Counted from the stretch's first letter, positions 35,601 through 44,715 are shown. The stretch is DNA of 64,000 nt from JAFKFJ01 sp963786445 (GCA_963786445.1 CAWAZU010000026.1:124001-188000), one strand, 5' to 3'. Translations and numbers: made by a program. Notes: generated by a model not told the origin, from the sequence alone.

Positions 35601-36782
35601 CTATTTCATGGCCATCCATTGGCCGCTGGCGTCGAGACGCTCGTAGGGAACGAACTCGCCGTTGCGGACGATGATGGTGATGTACACCGCGTGGCTGCGG
35701 TCGCCCTTGGCGTTGAAGCCGATGGTTCCGGTTACCCCCTTGTAGTCGGTGATCTTGTGCAGGGCGACGATGATGTCGGCGGGCTTGTCCGATTTCGCGT
35801 TCTCGATCGCCTTCGCGGTGACGCCGACGGCGTCGTATTCATAGACCGAATAGGGGCCCGGGCCGTGCCCGTAGGCCTTGGTATAGTCGTCCACGAAGCC
35901 GTGCGCCCCGCTGAGGAACTGCGCCAGCGGCGCGGTGGTGATGATCATCCCGTTGGCCGCGGCGCCGGCCGTCTTCATCAGCGTCGGGTCGTTGGTGGCG
36001 TCGCCCCCCATGAACGTCATCTTGAGGCCCGCCTGCCGCGCTTCCTTCACCATCAGGCCGGCTTCCGAGAAGTAGCCGGTGAAGTAGATCACGTCGGGCG
36101 TCAGCGAAGCAACGCGGGTCAGCGTCGGCGAATAGTCCATCTGCCCGGGTGTGATGGCGTTGGCATAGACGACGTCCACGCCGTCCTGCTTCAGGGACGC
36201 CACGGTGTTCTGCGCCAGGCCCTTGGCATAGGTGGTGTTGTCGTCGATCACCGCCGCGCGCTTGGCGTGCAGGAAGTTCTTCATGAAGTTGGCGGCGAAC
36301 GGCCCCTGCTCGTCGTCGCGCCCGATGGTGCGGAACACGTCGTCATAGCCCATCTCGGTCAGTCGCGGATTGGTCGAGGCGTCCATCACGTACGGGAGTC
36401 CGGCACGATGGAACGTGGACAGTTCCGGCAGTGCTGCGCTGGAGCAATAGCCGCCGGCCACCGCTGCAACATCTGCATCGACCAGTTTCTGTGCCGCCTG
36501 GACGGCCGTCTGCGCGTCGCAGGCATCGTCCTCCGGCGCCAGCTCGATCATCTTGCCGAGAACACCGCCGGCCTCGTTGATTTTTGCGACGGCGAGCTTC
36601 GCGCCGTCGAGGATGTCCGTGCCGGCATTGGCGTAGCTGCCCGACAGCGGCACGGGCACGCCGATCTTGATCGTGCCGCCCGCACTCCACGCCACTGCGG
36701 GTGCCATGCCGGCCAGCACGGCCGCTGCCGCAAGTGCCATGCGCCGCGAGGCGCCCCCAACGTCGTACTGCCAACCGGCCAT
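35601..36782 (-). CDS. livK: Branched-chain amino acid-type substrate-binding protein (LivK)
   Basis: This is a 393-residue periplasmic protein with a signal peptide of about 34 residues that includes a SRRMALAAAA stretch (possible Tat character). The mature protein has the Peripla_BP_6 fold: IKIGVPVPLSGSYANAG, GAKLAVAKINEAGGVLGK, an Asp/Cys-containing segment ELAPEDDACDAQTA, and TYAKGLAQNTVASLKQDG. The ATG at 36780-36782 follows GGGGAGGAAC, a strong ribosome site. It leads the liv unit on the minus strand, so the promoter lies in the 516-bp gap upstream. The ligand is not predictable; leucine-type, amide or aromatic ligands are all found in this family. Confidence 0.88.
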   Translation of the reverse strand: MAGWQYDVGGASRRMALAAAAVLAGMAPAVAWSAGGTIKIGVPVPLSGSYANAGTDILDGAKLAVAKINEAGGVLGKMIELAPEDDACDAQTAVQAAQKLVDADVAAVAGGYCSSAALPELSTFHRAGLPYVMDASTNPRLTEMGYDDVFRTIGRDDEQGPFAANFMKNFLHAKRAAVIDDNTTYAKGLAQNTVASLKQDGVDVVYANAITPGQMDYSPTLTRVASLTPDVIYFTGYFSEAGLMVKEARQAGLKMTFMGGDATNDPTLMKTAGAAANGMIITTAPLAQFLSGAHGFVDDYTKAYGHGPGPYSVYEYDAVGVTAKAIENAKSDKPADIIVALHKITDYKGVTGTIGFNAKGDRSHAVYITIIVRNGEFVPYERLDASGQWMAMK

Positions 36783-37298
36783 GTCCGTTCCTCCCCTGTT
36801 CGGCGGTCGCTTTACGGTAGTTTGTCAGACCGGCCCGGCTTTCGCAATCTGCCTGCCGAAACGGTCAAAGGCGGAACAGACGCTCACCGCCGGCGACCGG
36901 CTCGCCGATTCCGGCAAGCCGAAGGCCGGGCCCTGTGCCTGCGGGACGTGAAACCCCGCGTTGCCGAGCCCCAGCTACGGGTTGCGGCGCAGCGCCGGGC
37001 CGCCGGCTTTGCGACAACGATGGAGTGCCGCGGCGGTCGGTGAGCGCCCGGCAGACCCGGCAGAAATGAGCTTCAGGGCTGCGGTAGGTGGAGGGTGAAC
37101 GGGCGGCGGCGCGGCCACGCCATAAATTCTTTATGCGCCTCGACGTTATGCAATTCGATAACTGTTGTGTTCGGTCATGCGCGTTGGCGCGTTCGGAAAG
37201 GACTGCGTGCCCTCCTTGCGATTCCAGCGTGTCAGCCCCATTATGGTAAGCTGATCGGGCCCGCCACGGTGGCCGGCTTATGATGGGAGAATCGCAAA
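36783..37298. other. Long intergenic region between livK and the XRE gene
   Basis: These 516 bp hold no convincing gene: short frames here are Arg/Ala-rich and have no ribosome sites. The region must carry the livK promoter (minus) and the XRE promoter (plus). From 37121 on it is locally AT-richer than its surroundings, with a small palindrome, consistent with a regulatory region. Confidence 0.6.
37121..37135. promoter_or_regulatory. Small palindrome upstream of the XRE gene
   Basis: CATAAATTCTTTATG has perfect 6-bp arms around TTC. It lies in an AT-rich patch about 165 bp before the XRE start, in the only place a plus-strand promoter for the carbamoylase cluster is obvious. It could be an XRE operator; this is weak. 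Confidence 0.3.
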
Positions 37299-37514
37299 TT
37301 GCCTCGCAAGGTCAGCTTGAACCGTCTGCTTCGGAATGCGCGTCTCGATCGCGGCCTGTCCGTGGCCGAAGTCGCGGCCCGCGTCGGCGTCAGCATGCCG
37401 GCGGTCTATCTGTGGGAGACCGGACGCAACACGCCGCGCGACGATAACCTGACCGCGCTTTGCAAGGTGCTGAAGCTGCCGGTGCGGGCGACCCGCGAGC
37501 TGGCCGCCAGCTGA
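37299..37514 (+). CDS. Small XRE-type helix-turn-helix protein
   Basis: This 71-residue protein is almost only a Cro/CI-type DNA-binding domain: LRNARLDRGLSVAEVAARVG followed by VSMPAVYLWETGRNTPRDDN, with the usual five helices. It starts at TTG 37299, preceded by GGGAGA; no better in-frame start exists. It is the first gene of a plus-strand run leading to the D-carbamoylase and aspartate racemase genes (121-bp gap), so it may regulate them. No ligand domain is present, so control would be by its amount or a partner. The frame is intact. Confidence 0.75.
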   Translation: MPRKVSLNRLLRNARLDRGLSVAEVAARVGVSMPAVYLWETGRNTPRDDNLTALCKVLKLPVRATRELAAS

Positions 37515-37635
37515 GGCGGCGCCGGGGCGCCCGCGCGCCGGACCATCGCCGGTCGATTGCAACCGGCGCCGCCCCGTGCCACCTAGCCGCGCATGGCAAG
37601 GCAGGCCGTCGTGGACCGGCCGGAGAGGAGGCGTG

Positions 37636-38586
37636 GTGAGTCGAGCGATCCGAATCGCGGCGGCGCAGATGGGACCGACCCAGCGCGCCGATCCCCGCGC
37701 CCACACGCTCGCCAGGATCCTGGGCCTGCTGGACGCCGCAGCGGGGCGGGGTGCCAGCCTGGTGGTGTTCCCGGAACTTGCCTTCACGACGTTCTTTCCC
37801 CGCTGGCTGATCGAGGGCGACGCGCTCGATGCCTATTTCGAGCCGTCGATGCCCAATCCGTCGGTGCAGCCGCTGTTCGACCGCGCCCGCGCCAGGCGGA
37901 TCGGGTTTTACGTGGGCTATGCCGAGCGCACGCCGGACGGGCGCCGCTTCAACGCGGCCATCCTCGTGCAGCCCGACGGCAGCGTGCTTGGACGCTACCG
38001 AAAAGTGCATCTGCCGGGCTCGGTCGAGCCGCGGCGAGGCGCGCGCTTCCAGCAGCTCGAAAAGCGTTATTTCGAGTACGGCGATGGCGGCTTCCCGGCG
38101 TTCCGCGCCGGGACGGCGTGGCACGACGCCGTCATGGGCATGATGATCTGCAACGACCGTCGCTGGCCCGAAGCATGGCGCGTACTCGGGCTGCAAGGCA
38201 CGGAACTGGTGTGCCTGGGCTATAACTCCGCCGCCTACGATCCCAATGGCGGCGCATCGGAAGACGCCGCGCTGCGCAGCTTTCATTCCAAGCTTGTCGT
38301 GCAGGCCAATGCTTACATGAATGCCACCTGGGCCGTTGCCGTGGCGAAAGCCGGCGAAGAGGACGGGGCGGGGCTGATCGGCGGCTCCTGCATCGTCGAT
38401 CCGAACGGCCGCATCGTTGCCGAAGCCGCGACGCTCGGCGACGAGGTGGTGGTCGCCGACTGCGACCTCGATCTGTGCCGCCAGGGCAAGGACAAGATGT
38501 TCAACTTCGCCGCCCATCGCCGCCCCGAGCACTACGGTCCGATCACCGAACGGGCCGGCGTGATCGAGCCTGCGGCGGCGTTATGA
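37636..38586 (+). CDS. Carbon-nitrogen hydrolase, N-carbamoyl-D-amino acid hydrolase type
   Basis: This 316-residue nitrilase-superfamily enzyme has the triad Glu47 (FPELAFTTFFPRW), Lys123 (YRKVHLPG) and Cys172 (ICNDRRWPEAWR). These positions agree closely with the Agrobacterium D-carbamoylase, and the blocks RYFEYGDGGFP and FNFAAHRRPEHYG also match that family. The enzyme removes the carbamoyl group of N-carbamoyl-D-amino acids to give D-amino acid, CO2 and ammonia. I use GTG 37636 because GGAGAGGAGG lies just upstream and the triad numbering then fits; GTG 37633 is equivalent. Its stop overlaps the racemase start by 4 bp (ATGA). Related beta-ureidopropionase-type activity is the alternative. 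Confidence 0.83.
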   Translation: MSRAIRIAAAQMGPTQRADPRAHTLARILGLLDAAAGRGASLVVFPELAFTTFFPRWLIEGDALDAYFEPSMPNPSVQPLFDRARARRIGFYVGYAERTPDGRRFNAAILVQPDGSVLGRYRKVHLPGSVEPRRGARFQQLEKRYFEYGDGGFPAFRAGTAWHDAVMGMMICNDRRWPEAWRVLGLQGTELVCLGYNSAAYDPNGGASEDAALRSFHSKLVVQANAYMNATWAVAVAKAGEEDGAGLIGGSCIVDPNGRIVAEAATLGDEVVVADCDLDLCRQGKDKMFNFAAHRRPEHYGPITERAGVIEPAAAL

Positions 38587-39326
38587 CGGCGGAGCCGCTT
38601 ATCATCGGCGTGCTGGGCGGGATGGGTCCGGCCGCGACGATCGACTTCCTCGCCAAGATCGTCGCCGCCACGCCGGCCTCCCGCGATCAGGACCATTTGC
38701 CCGTGGTCGTCTGGTCCGATCCCCGCATTCCCGACCGCACCGCCGCGCTGCTGCATCCCGACCGGCCGCAGCCGGACCGGGACATGTGCCGCGGCGCGCG
38801 GCAACTTGCGGCGATGGGCGCCGGCCTGATCGCCATCCCGTGCAACACCGCCCATCACTGGCACGCCGAGATCCAGCGCGCCGTGCGTGTTCCGGTGCTG
38901 CACATTGCCGACGCCGTTCTGGCCGAGCTGCCGCAGGCCGGGCTCAGCGACGGCGCCGGCATCGGCCTGCTCTGCACCTCGGGCACGCTGCGTGCCGGGT
39001 TCTATGCCACGCGGCTGTCCGGTGCGGGCTACCGCCTCTGCGTCCCCGACGGCTCCGCCCAGGCGGAGGTCGATGCAGCGATCGCCGCGGTGAAGGCGGG
39101 AAATCTCGATGCCGGCCGCGCGCTGGCGCAGGAAGCGGCGCGGAAACTTGCCGCGCAGGGAGCCGACGCGCTGCTGCTCGGCTGCACGGAACTGCCCTTG
39201 GTTTTGGACGCGTCGAATGCCGGGCTTTTCCTCATCGATGCCACGGCCGCGCTGGCGCGGGCCTGCGTGCGGCAGGCAACGGCCCATCGGTCGCCGATGG
39301 TCGGCAACAGCGCCGCCGCGCGCTGA
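38583..39326 (+). CDS. Aspartate/glutamate racemase family protein
   Basis: This 247-residue protein of the aspartate racemase group opens with IIGVLGGMGPAATIDF, a family signature. The two catalytic cysteines of the cofactor-free two-base mechanism are in IAIPCNTAHHW (Cys87) and LLLGCTELPLVL (near Cys198). Its start overlaps the carbamoylase stop (ATGA), so the two proteins are probably made together. The pairing suggests that the D-amino acid released by the carbamoylase is racemised to the L form for use. It converges on a DUF1028 gene. The frame is intact. Confidence 0.87.
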   Translation: MTAEPLIIGVLGGMGPAATIDFLAKIVAATPASRDQDHLPVVVWSDPRIPDRTAALLHPDRPQPDRDMCRGARQLAAMGAGLIAIPCNTAHHWHAEIQRAVRVPVLHIADAVLAELPQAGLSDGAGIGLLCTSGTLRAGFYATRLSGAGYRLCVPDGSAQAEVDAAIAAVKAGNLDAGRALAQEAARKLAAQGADALLLGCTELPLVLDASNAGLFLIDATAALARACVRQATAHRSPMVGNSAAAR

Positions 39327-39355
39327 TTGCAGCTTCGCTTCGCGGCATGCGAGGC

Positions 39356-40036
39356 TCAGACGTGACCTTCGATCAGGGCGGCGGCAGGCGCGTTCGCCGG
39401 ATCGACGCAGCGCAGGACATAGCCCTCGATCATCGGCACCCAGAGCGACCACATCCGTCGCAGTTCGGCGATCGGTGTTTCCGAGCAATCGACGCGCAGA
39501 TCGATCGGCAGCAGCGGCACGCCGGGCCGCGCGACCTTCAGCGCCGCCGAGCGCAGCGGATAAGCCTCGCCGCCGGCCTGCAGCCCGGCTTCAAGGCCGA
39601 TGATCAGGCGTTCGGCCAGCGAGCGGTCCGCGGCTGCCTGGAACGCCGCCATCATCGCGGGTGCTACACGTTCGTTGGCAAGGCCGTTGCCGACTGCAAC
39701 GGCGCCGTGCGCGGTGAGTTCGCTCCGCGCCTGCGTGCATTCGGCGCCGGTGAACGCGACCGCCGCGCCGTTCCGATCGATGACGGCGAGCTGTCGCCAG
39801 GCCGCGTGCGGCGAGGCGCCGATCATCGCATCCAGCGTCTTGCGGGCGTCGTCGCCGTCGCGCAGCCGTTGGATGCCGAGCAGGCCAAGTCGTGGATCGG
39901 AGCGCGCTTGCGAGAGCACCACGCCGGCATCGGCCGCGACGAACTGCGCGCGGGCGCCGGCCGCCATCGACGACGTCGCCAGCGCGCAACCCATCTCGCC
40001 CGTACGCGGGCAAACCCCTGCGATTGAGAACGTCAT
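39356..40036 (-). CDS. DUF1028 protein (first copy)
   Basis: This 226-residue protein has the DUF1028 opening TFSIAGVCPRTGEMGCALAT and the later blocks GVVLSQARSDPRLGLLG and VAVGNGLANERVAPAM. It ends with the charged LRVDCSETPIAELRRMW. DUF1028 has an N-terminal nucleophile hydrolase-like fold, but no established reaction. Members often neighbour peptide and amide catabolic genes, as here between an aspartate racemase and an amidohydrolase. A second copy lies at 56.2 kb beside M20 and Rid genes. It is divergent from the amidohydrolase. The frame is intact. Confidence 0.82.
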   Translation of the reverse strand: MTFSIAGVCPRTGEMGCALATSSMAAGARAQFVAADAGVVLSQARSDPRLGLLGIQRLRDGDDARKTLDAMIGASPHAAWRQLAVIDRNGAAVAFTGAECTQARSELTAHGAVAVGNGLANERVAPAMMAAFQAAADRSLAERLIIGLEAGLQAGGEAYPLRSAALKVARPGVPLLPIDLRVDCSETPIAELRRMWSLWVPMIEGYVLRCVDPANAPAAALIEGHV

Positions 40037-40121
40037 ATTGCCCGCTCCTGCGCTCGGCCTCTTGCCGATGCTTCAGCGATAGTACATGGTTTCCCAACAG
40101 GCGACAATGTCCCAGGGCGGC

Positions 40122-41624
40122 ATGCTGACACGATCGGGTCTGAAGGTGCTGCGTGGCGGGCGGCTGCTGGATATCGCGGCGCGTGCGGCGCCCGCCACCG
40201 ACATCCTGATTGCCCATGACACGATCGCCGAGCTCGGCCCGCCGGGGCTTGCTGCACCGCCCGATGCCGCGACGATCGACGCCACCGACCGGTTGTTGAT
40301 GCCGGGGCTGGTCAACGCGCACACACATGGCCACGGCAATCTCGCCAAAGGTACCGGCGATCGCTGGACGCTCGAGACGCTGCTGAACGCCGGACCGTAC
40401 CTCACCGGCAATCGTGCGCTGGAAGACAAGTACCTGTCGTGCCTGCTCGGCGGGCTGGACATGATCCGCTGCGGATGCACGGCCTGCTACGACCTGTTTT
40501 ACGAATTCCCGCTGCCCAGCCTGGATGGCCTGCAAGCAGCCGCAAACGGCTACCGCGATGCCGGGCTGCGCGTGCTGCTCGCGCCAATGGTCGCCGACCA
40601 CAGCTTTTACGACGCGATCCCCGGCCTGCTCGATGCGTTGCCGGCGGGACAACGCGAGGCGGTCGCGCGCTTTCGCCTCGCGCCGGCCGCGGAAACCCTG
40701 GGCGCACTCGAACGGGTCGTGAAACACTGGTCGTTCGATCCGCTTGAGGCGGGCATCGCCTTGGCGCCGACCATCCCGCTGCATTGCAGTGACGCATTCA
40801 TGCTGGCCTGCCGTGACCTCGCGCGCGATGCCGGTCTCGGCATGCACATGCACCTGGCGGAATCGAAGGCACAGGCGGTGTCGGGCATGCGCCGCTATGG
40901 CATGACATTGACCGCGCATCTTGCCGCGATCGGCTTGCTCGGGCCGCACTTCACCGCCGCGCACGGCGTGTGGCTCGATGCCGACGACATTGCCCGGCTC
41001 GCCGATCACGGGGCCTCGGTTGCGCATAATCCGGGCAGCAATCTGCGCCTCGGTTCGGGGATCGCGCCGGCGCGGCAGATGCAGGCGAGCGGGCTGAATG
41101 TCGGGATCGGCACCGACGGCGCGCACTGCGCCGACAACCAGAACATGTTCGAGGCCATGCGCCTCGCCTCCTTCGTCAGCCGGGTGCAATCCTTCGATCC
41201 GCAGGACTGGCTGACGACGGCGGATGCGCTGCGGATGGCGACCGAGGGAAGCGCGCGCGCCCTGGGGATGGGCGATCGGATCGGCGCCATCGCGCCGGGC
41301 CGCAAGGCCGATATCGTGTTCCTCGATCTCGACCATCCGAACCTCGTGCCGCTGAACGATCCCGTCAACCAGCTCGTGCACACCGAGAATGGCGGCGCGG
41401 TCGACAGCGTGATGATCGGCGGCCGCATGGTGCTGCAGGGCGGCAAGTTCACCACCGTGGACATGCCGGACCTCCGCCGGAAAGTGGCCGCGCGGGTCGC
41501 GGCACTCGCCGAACTGAACCGCGAGACCAGGAGCCTGCTGCGCGCGGTGGAAAGCGTGGTCGAGCGGTTCTGCGTCGGACTCGCCCGCCAGCCGTATCAC
41601 GTGGCGCACGCCGTATGCGGATGA
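40122..41624 (+). CDS. Amidohydrolase, ATZ/TRZ-like (first of three)
   Basis: This metal-dependent hydrolase has the TIM-barrel amidohydrolase layout. The HxH metal motif is in LVNAHTHGHGNLAKG, a barrel His in MHMHLAESKAQ, HxxG in TAAHGVWLDADD and a late Asp in GIGTDGAHCADN. The C-terminal beta-sandwich ends in IAPGRKADIVFLDLDHP. Relatives deaminate or dechlorinate rings (guanine deaminase, TRZ/ATZ, 5-methylthioadenosine deaminase), so a deaminated or ring-opened nitrogen heterocycle is plausible. The ATG at 40122 has AGGG just upstream; 40086 and 40107 are earlier in-frame options. Its stop overlaps the next gene, linking it to the polyamine-type importer. Confidence 0.83.
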   Translation: MLTRSGLKVLRGGRLLDIAARAAPATDILIAHDTIAELGPPGLAAPPDAATIDATDRLLMPGLVNAHTHGHGNLAKGTGDRWTLETLLNAGPYLTGNRALEDKYLSCLLGGLDMIRCGCTACYDLFYEFPLPSLDGLQAAANGYRDAGLRVLLAPMVADHSFYDAIPGLLDALPAGQREAVARFRLAPAAETLGALERVVKHWSFDPLEAGIALAPTIPLHCSDAFMLACRDLARDAGLGMHMHLAESKAQAVSGMRRYGMTLTAHLAAIGLLGPHFTAAHGVWLDADDIARLADHGASVAHNPGSNLRLGSGIAPARQMQASGLNVGIGTDGAHCADNQNMFEAMRLASFVSRVQSFDPQDWLTTADALRMATEGSARALGMGDRIGAIAPGRKADIVFLDLDHPNLVPLNDPVNQLVHTENGGAVDSVMIGGRMVLQGGKFTTVDMPDLRRKVAARVAALAELNRETRSLLRAVESVVERFCVGLARQPYHVAHAVCG

Positions 41625-42712
41625 ACCAGGCGTCCGCCGTACGACTAGGCCGCGGCGAATTGGTGCTGCGGGGATTGAGCAAGCACTACCCGAACTTCGT
41701 CGCCGTCGATGGCATCGACCTCTCGGTGGCCTCGGGTGAATTCCTGACCCTGCTCGGGCCGAGCGGCTCCGGCAAGACGACAACGCTGATGATGGTCGCC
41801 GGCTTCACCCCGCCCTCGGATGGCGATGTCCTGCTCAATGGCCGCTCGATCACGGCGCTGGCGCCGGAGCGGCGGAACATGGGCGTGGTGTTCCAGAACT
41901 ACGCGCTGTTTCCGCACATGACGGTGCAGGAGAATGTCGGCTTCCCGCTGCGCATGCGCCGGCAGCCGAAGCAGGCGATCGCCAAAAAGGTCGCTGCGGC
42001 GCTGGCGCTGGTGCGGCTGGACGATCTGGGCGAGCGGCTGCCCAAGCAGCTCTCCGGCGGACAGCAACAGCGTGTCGCCTTCGCCCGCGCCCTGGTGTTC
42101 GACCCCGACCTGCTGCTGATGGACGAACCGCTCGGCGCGCTCGACAAGAACCTGCGCGAACAGATGCAGTTCGAGCTGAAGCGCCTGCACGCCGAGCTCG
42201 GCGTGACAATCGTCTACGTCACGCACGATCAGGAAGAGGCGCTCACCATGTCCGACCGGATCGCCCTGATGAACCGAGGCAAGATCGCGCAGCTCGGAAC
42301 GGCGGAAGAACTCTACGAGCGGCCGGCCAGCAGGTTCGTGGCGGAGTTCATCGGCGAATCGAACGTGATCGAGGGATGCATCGCCGAAGGTCCGAGCTTC
42401 GTCGCCGCGGGCGGCCTGCGCTTCCCGGTTGCGCCGGCGGCCGAAGCAGCGCCCCGCGGCCAGGCCGCGCTGATGGTGGTGCGACCGGAAAAGCTCTCGC
42501 TGGCGCCGTTGGCGGAGGCACCCGGGGCGCTGCCTGGCGTGATCTCCGGCATGGTCTATGTCGGCGACCGCACGCGCTATATCGTCGAGATGACAGGCGG
42601 CGTCCGGCTGATCGTCAAGGTGCAGAACCGCAACACCACCGGGCGCCTGAGTGCAGGCGAGCGGGTTGGCCTGCACCTCGATCCGGCCGACGCGCACCTG
42701 CTCGGAACCTGA
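41621..42712 (+). CDS. Polyamine-type ABC transporter ATPase (PotA-like)
   Basis: This 363-residue protein has an ABC domain: Walker A LLGPSGSGKTTTLMMVAGF, Q-loop GVVFQNYALFPHMTVQENV, signature LSGGQQQRVAFARAL, Walker B LLLMDEPLGALD and switch YVTHDQEEALTM. A C-terminal TOBE domain follows (about residues 270-363, with MVVRPEKLSL). This is the PotA/FbpC layout for spermidine, putrescine or similar cations. The start is probably ATG 41621, overlapping the amidohydrolase stop as ATGA; ATG 41615 is also in frame. The binding protein and two permeases follow in the same direction. Confidence 0.9.
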   Translation: MNQASAVRLGRGELVLRGLSKHYPNFVAVDGIDLSVASGEFLTLLGPSGSGKTTTLMMVAGFTPPSDGDVLLNGRSITALAPERRNMGVVFQNYALFPHMTVQENVGFPLRMRRQPKQAIAKKVAAALALVRLDDLGERLPKQLSGGQQQRVAFARALVFDPDLLLMDEPLGALDKNLREQMQFELKRLHAELGVTIVYVTHDQEEALTMSDRIALMNRGKIAQLGTAEELYERPASRFVAEFIGESNVIEGCIAEGPSFVAAGGLRFPVAPAAEAAPRGQAALMVVRPEKLSLAPLAEAPGALPGVISGMVYVGDRTRYIVEMTGGVRLIVKVQNRNTTGRLSAGERVGLHLDPADAHLLGT

Positions 42713-42752
42713 TACCGGACCCGCATCCGCGGGCAGCGAAAGGGGAGGACAC

Positions 42753-43838
42753 ATGAAGCGTCGTGATCTGCTGAGGGCAACCGCAACTGCCGGGATGCTG
42801 GCCGCACCGTTCCTGCATACCCGGCCGGCGCGCGCCGACAAGGGCGAACTGGTCGTGGTGGGCTGGGGCGGCGAATACGACCGTGCGGTGCGCGAACTCG
42901 TCGTGCCAGGCTTCACGAAAAGCACAGGCTACGGCGTGAAGTTCGACGCGCCGCCGGAGAATGCCAAGATCAAGGCCATGGTGCAGAGCGGCAATATCGG
43001 CTGGGACGTCATCATGACCGACATCCCCGCCGTCCTGACCCTGACCAAGGACGATCTGCTCGAACCGCTGGACTATGCCGCGCTCGACCGCCAGAGGATC
43101 GACAACATCCCAAAAGTGCTGCAGCAGCCCTATGCGCTCGGCCAGCGCATCTACTCCTTCAACATCGTCTATAACACCAACCTGCTGCCGAAGCCGAAGC
43201 ATCCGCGCAACTGGGCCGAGGTATGGGATGGCAAGAATTTTCCCGGCGGCAGGACCTTCAATTTCCAGGGCGGCATCGAGCCGCAACTGGAAGTGGCGCT
43301 GCTCGCCGATGGCGTGCCGGAGGACAAGCTCTATCCCCTCGATGTCGAGCGCGCCTGGAAGATGTACGACAAGCTGCGCCCGCTGGTGAGCAAGTGGTAC
43401 ACCTCGCACGCCCAGGCGATCCAGCTCATCGGCGCGGGCGATGCCAGCGTCGGCTGCACCATCGGCCCGCGCGGGATCACCGCCAAGCGCGCCGGCGCGC
43501 CGATCGACGTGGATTACAACCAGGGCAAGCTCGCCTCGGACAACTGGTGCCTCATCAAGGGCGTGCGCGACAAGAAGATCGCGATGGAGTTCATCAATCA
43601 GGCGACCGCGCCGCACGCCCAGGCCGCGATCGCGCAGCGGGTGCCGTACGGTCCCAGCAACGGCGGGGCGTTCGCGTTTCTCTCCCCGGCGGAGGCGGCC
43701 GACCTGAACACCTCGCCCGACAACATCAAGCAGCAGTTCTGGCAGAACGTGGCTTGGTGGAGCAAGCCGGGCCCGGACGGGCAGACACCGCGCGAGGCGC
43801 AGGCGGCGCGCTTCGCCAAATGGATGCTGAACGGCTAG
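42753..43838 (+). CDS. Extracellular substrate-binding protein (PotD/spermidine-type)
   Basis: This 361-residue periplasmic protein begins with a Tat-like signal MKRRDLLRATATAGMLAAPF and a cleavage site after ARA near residue 29. The mature domain follows the type II binding fold of PotD relatives: LVVVGWGGEYDRAVRELVVP, GWDVIMTDIPAV, and SFNIVYNTNLLPKPKHPRNW. AGGGGAGG lies 6 bp before the ATG. The acidic residues that hold polyamines in PotD cannot be placed with certainty. Given the amidohydrolases around it, the ligand may be a nitrogen-rich ring compound or amide instead. The frame is intact. Confidence 0.87.
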   Translation: MKRRDLLRATATAGMLAAPFLHTRPARADKGELVVVGWGGEYDRAVRELVVPGFTKSTGYGVKFDAPPENAKIKAMVQSGNIGWDVIMTDIPAVLTLTKDDLLEPLDYAALDRQRIDNIPKVLQQPYALGQRIYSFNIVYNTNLLPKPKHPRNWAEVWDGKNFPGGRTFNFQGGIEPQLEVALLADGVPEDKLYPLDVERAWKMYDKLRPLVSKWYTSHAQAIQLIGAGDASVGCTIGPRGITAKRAGAPIDVDYNQGKLASDNWCLIKGVRDKKIAMEFINQATAPHAQAAIAQRVPYGPSNGGAFAFLSPAEAADLNTSPDNIKQQFWQNVAWWSKPGPDGQTPREAQAARFAKWMLNG

Positions 43839-43848
43839 CCGCCGACCC

Positions 43849-44715
43849 ATGAGTGCCGTCACCCGCCCCGCCGCCGGACGGCAGCGCGTCTGGCGGTCGG
43901 GGGAGGGGCTGCTGGTCCTTCCCGCGCTGCTGTTCTACTTTGCGATCTACATCTACCCGCTGTCGCGCGTCGCGTCCTGGAGCTTCTTCGAACACGGCCC
44001 CACCTTGAAGTTCTACCGCGAACTGTTCGGTGAGCCGGCCTATTTCCGCGCCCTCCGCAACACGCTGGAGATCAGTCTGCTGAGCACCGCGCTCTGTCTG
44101 TTGCTGGGCTATCCGCTCGCCTATGTCATGGCGACCACGTCGCCGCGTGCGCGGCGAGCGGTCATGGTCCTCATCCTCATCCCGTTCTGGACCAGCATCC
44201 TGGTCCGCACCTTCGCGTGGATCGTCATCCTGGGAACGCACGGGCTGCTCAACCGCATGCTGGTGGCGCTCGGCCTGACCGGCGCGCCGGTCAGGCTGCT
44301 GTTCAACATGACCGGCGTGCAGATCGGCATGGTGCATGTGCTGCTGCCCTTCATGGTGTTTCCGCTGTTCGCGGTGATGACGCGGATCGATCCCAACATC
44401 GTGCGGGTGGCGCGAAGCCTGGGTGCGGTGCCGCGGCGGGCGTTCCTGCACATCTTCCTGCCGCTCAGCCTGCCGGGGATCACCGCCGGTTCGGTGCTGG
44501 TGTTCCTGCTGGCGGTCGGCTTCTACATCACGCCGGCGCTGCTCGGCGGCCCCGGCCAGATCACGCTCGCGACGATGATCGACATGGAGATCAATACCTT
44601 CCTGAACTGGGGCCTCGCGGCAAGCCTGGGCGTGGTGCTGCTGGTGGTGGTCGGCGGCATCTTCGCGGTGTTCACCTGGCTGATGGGCGCCGGCCGCCTG
44701 ACCGGCGAGGCGTGA
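43849..44715 (+). CDS. ABC transporter permease (PotB-like)
   Basis: This 288-residue permease has six transmembrane helices. The BPD_transp_1 domain includes the EAA-like coupling loop VARSLGAVPRRAFLHIFLPLSLPGI, which contacts the ATPase. RVASWSFFEHGPTLKFYREL is typical of PotB-type openings. It starts 11 bp after the binding-protein gene and ends just before the second permease gene (its TGA is 3 bp before that ATG). The frame is intact. Confidence 0.9.
   Translation: MSAVTRPAAGRQRVWRSGEGLLVLPALLFYFAIYIYPLSRVASWSFFEHGPTLKFYRELFGEPAYFRALRNTLEISLLSTALCLLLGYPLAYVMATTSPRARRAVMVLILIPFWTSILVRTFAWIVILGTHGLLNRMLVALGLTGAPVRLLFNMTGVQIGMVHVLLPFMVFPLFAVMTRIDPNIVRVARSLGAVPRRAFLHIFLPLSLPGITAGSVLVFLLAVGFYITPALLGGPGQITLATMIDMEINTFLNWGLAASLGVVLLVVVGGIFAVFTWLMGAGRLTGEA

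Noticed and set aside
37547..37568. Hairpin CGCCGGT/ACCGGCG after the XRE gene as a terminator
   Set aside because: The stem is only 7 bp with an 8-base loop and no T-run, and such pairings are frequent by chance at this GC content.
39591..41783. 730-codon minus-strand frame opposite the first amidohydrolase
   Set aside because: It shows only low-complexity Arg/His/Gln sequence, while the plus strand encodes a complete metal-dependent hydrolase.
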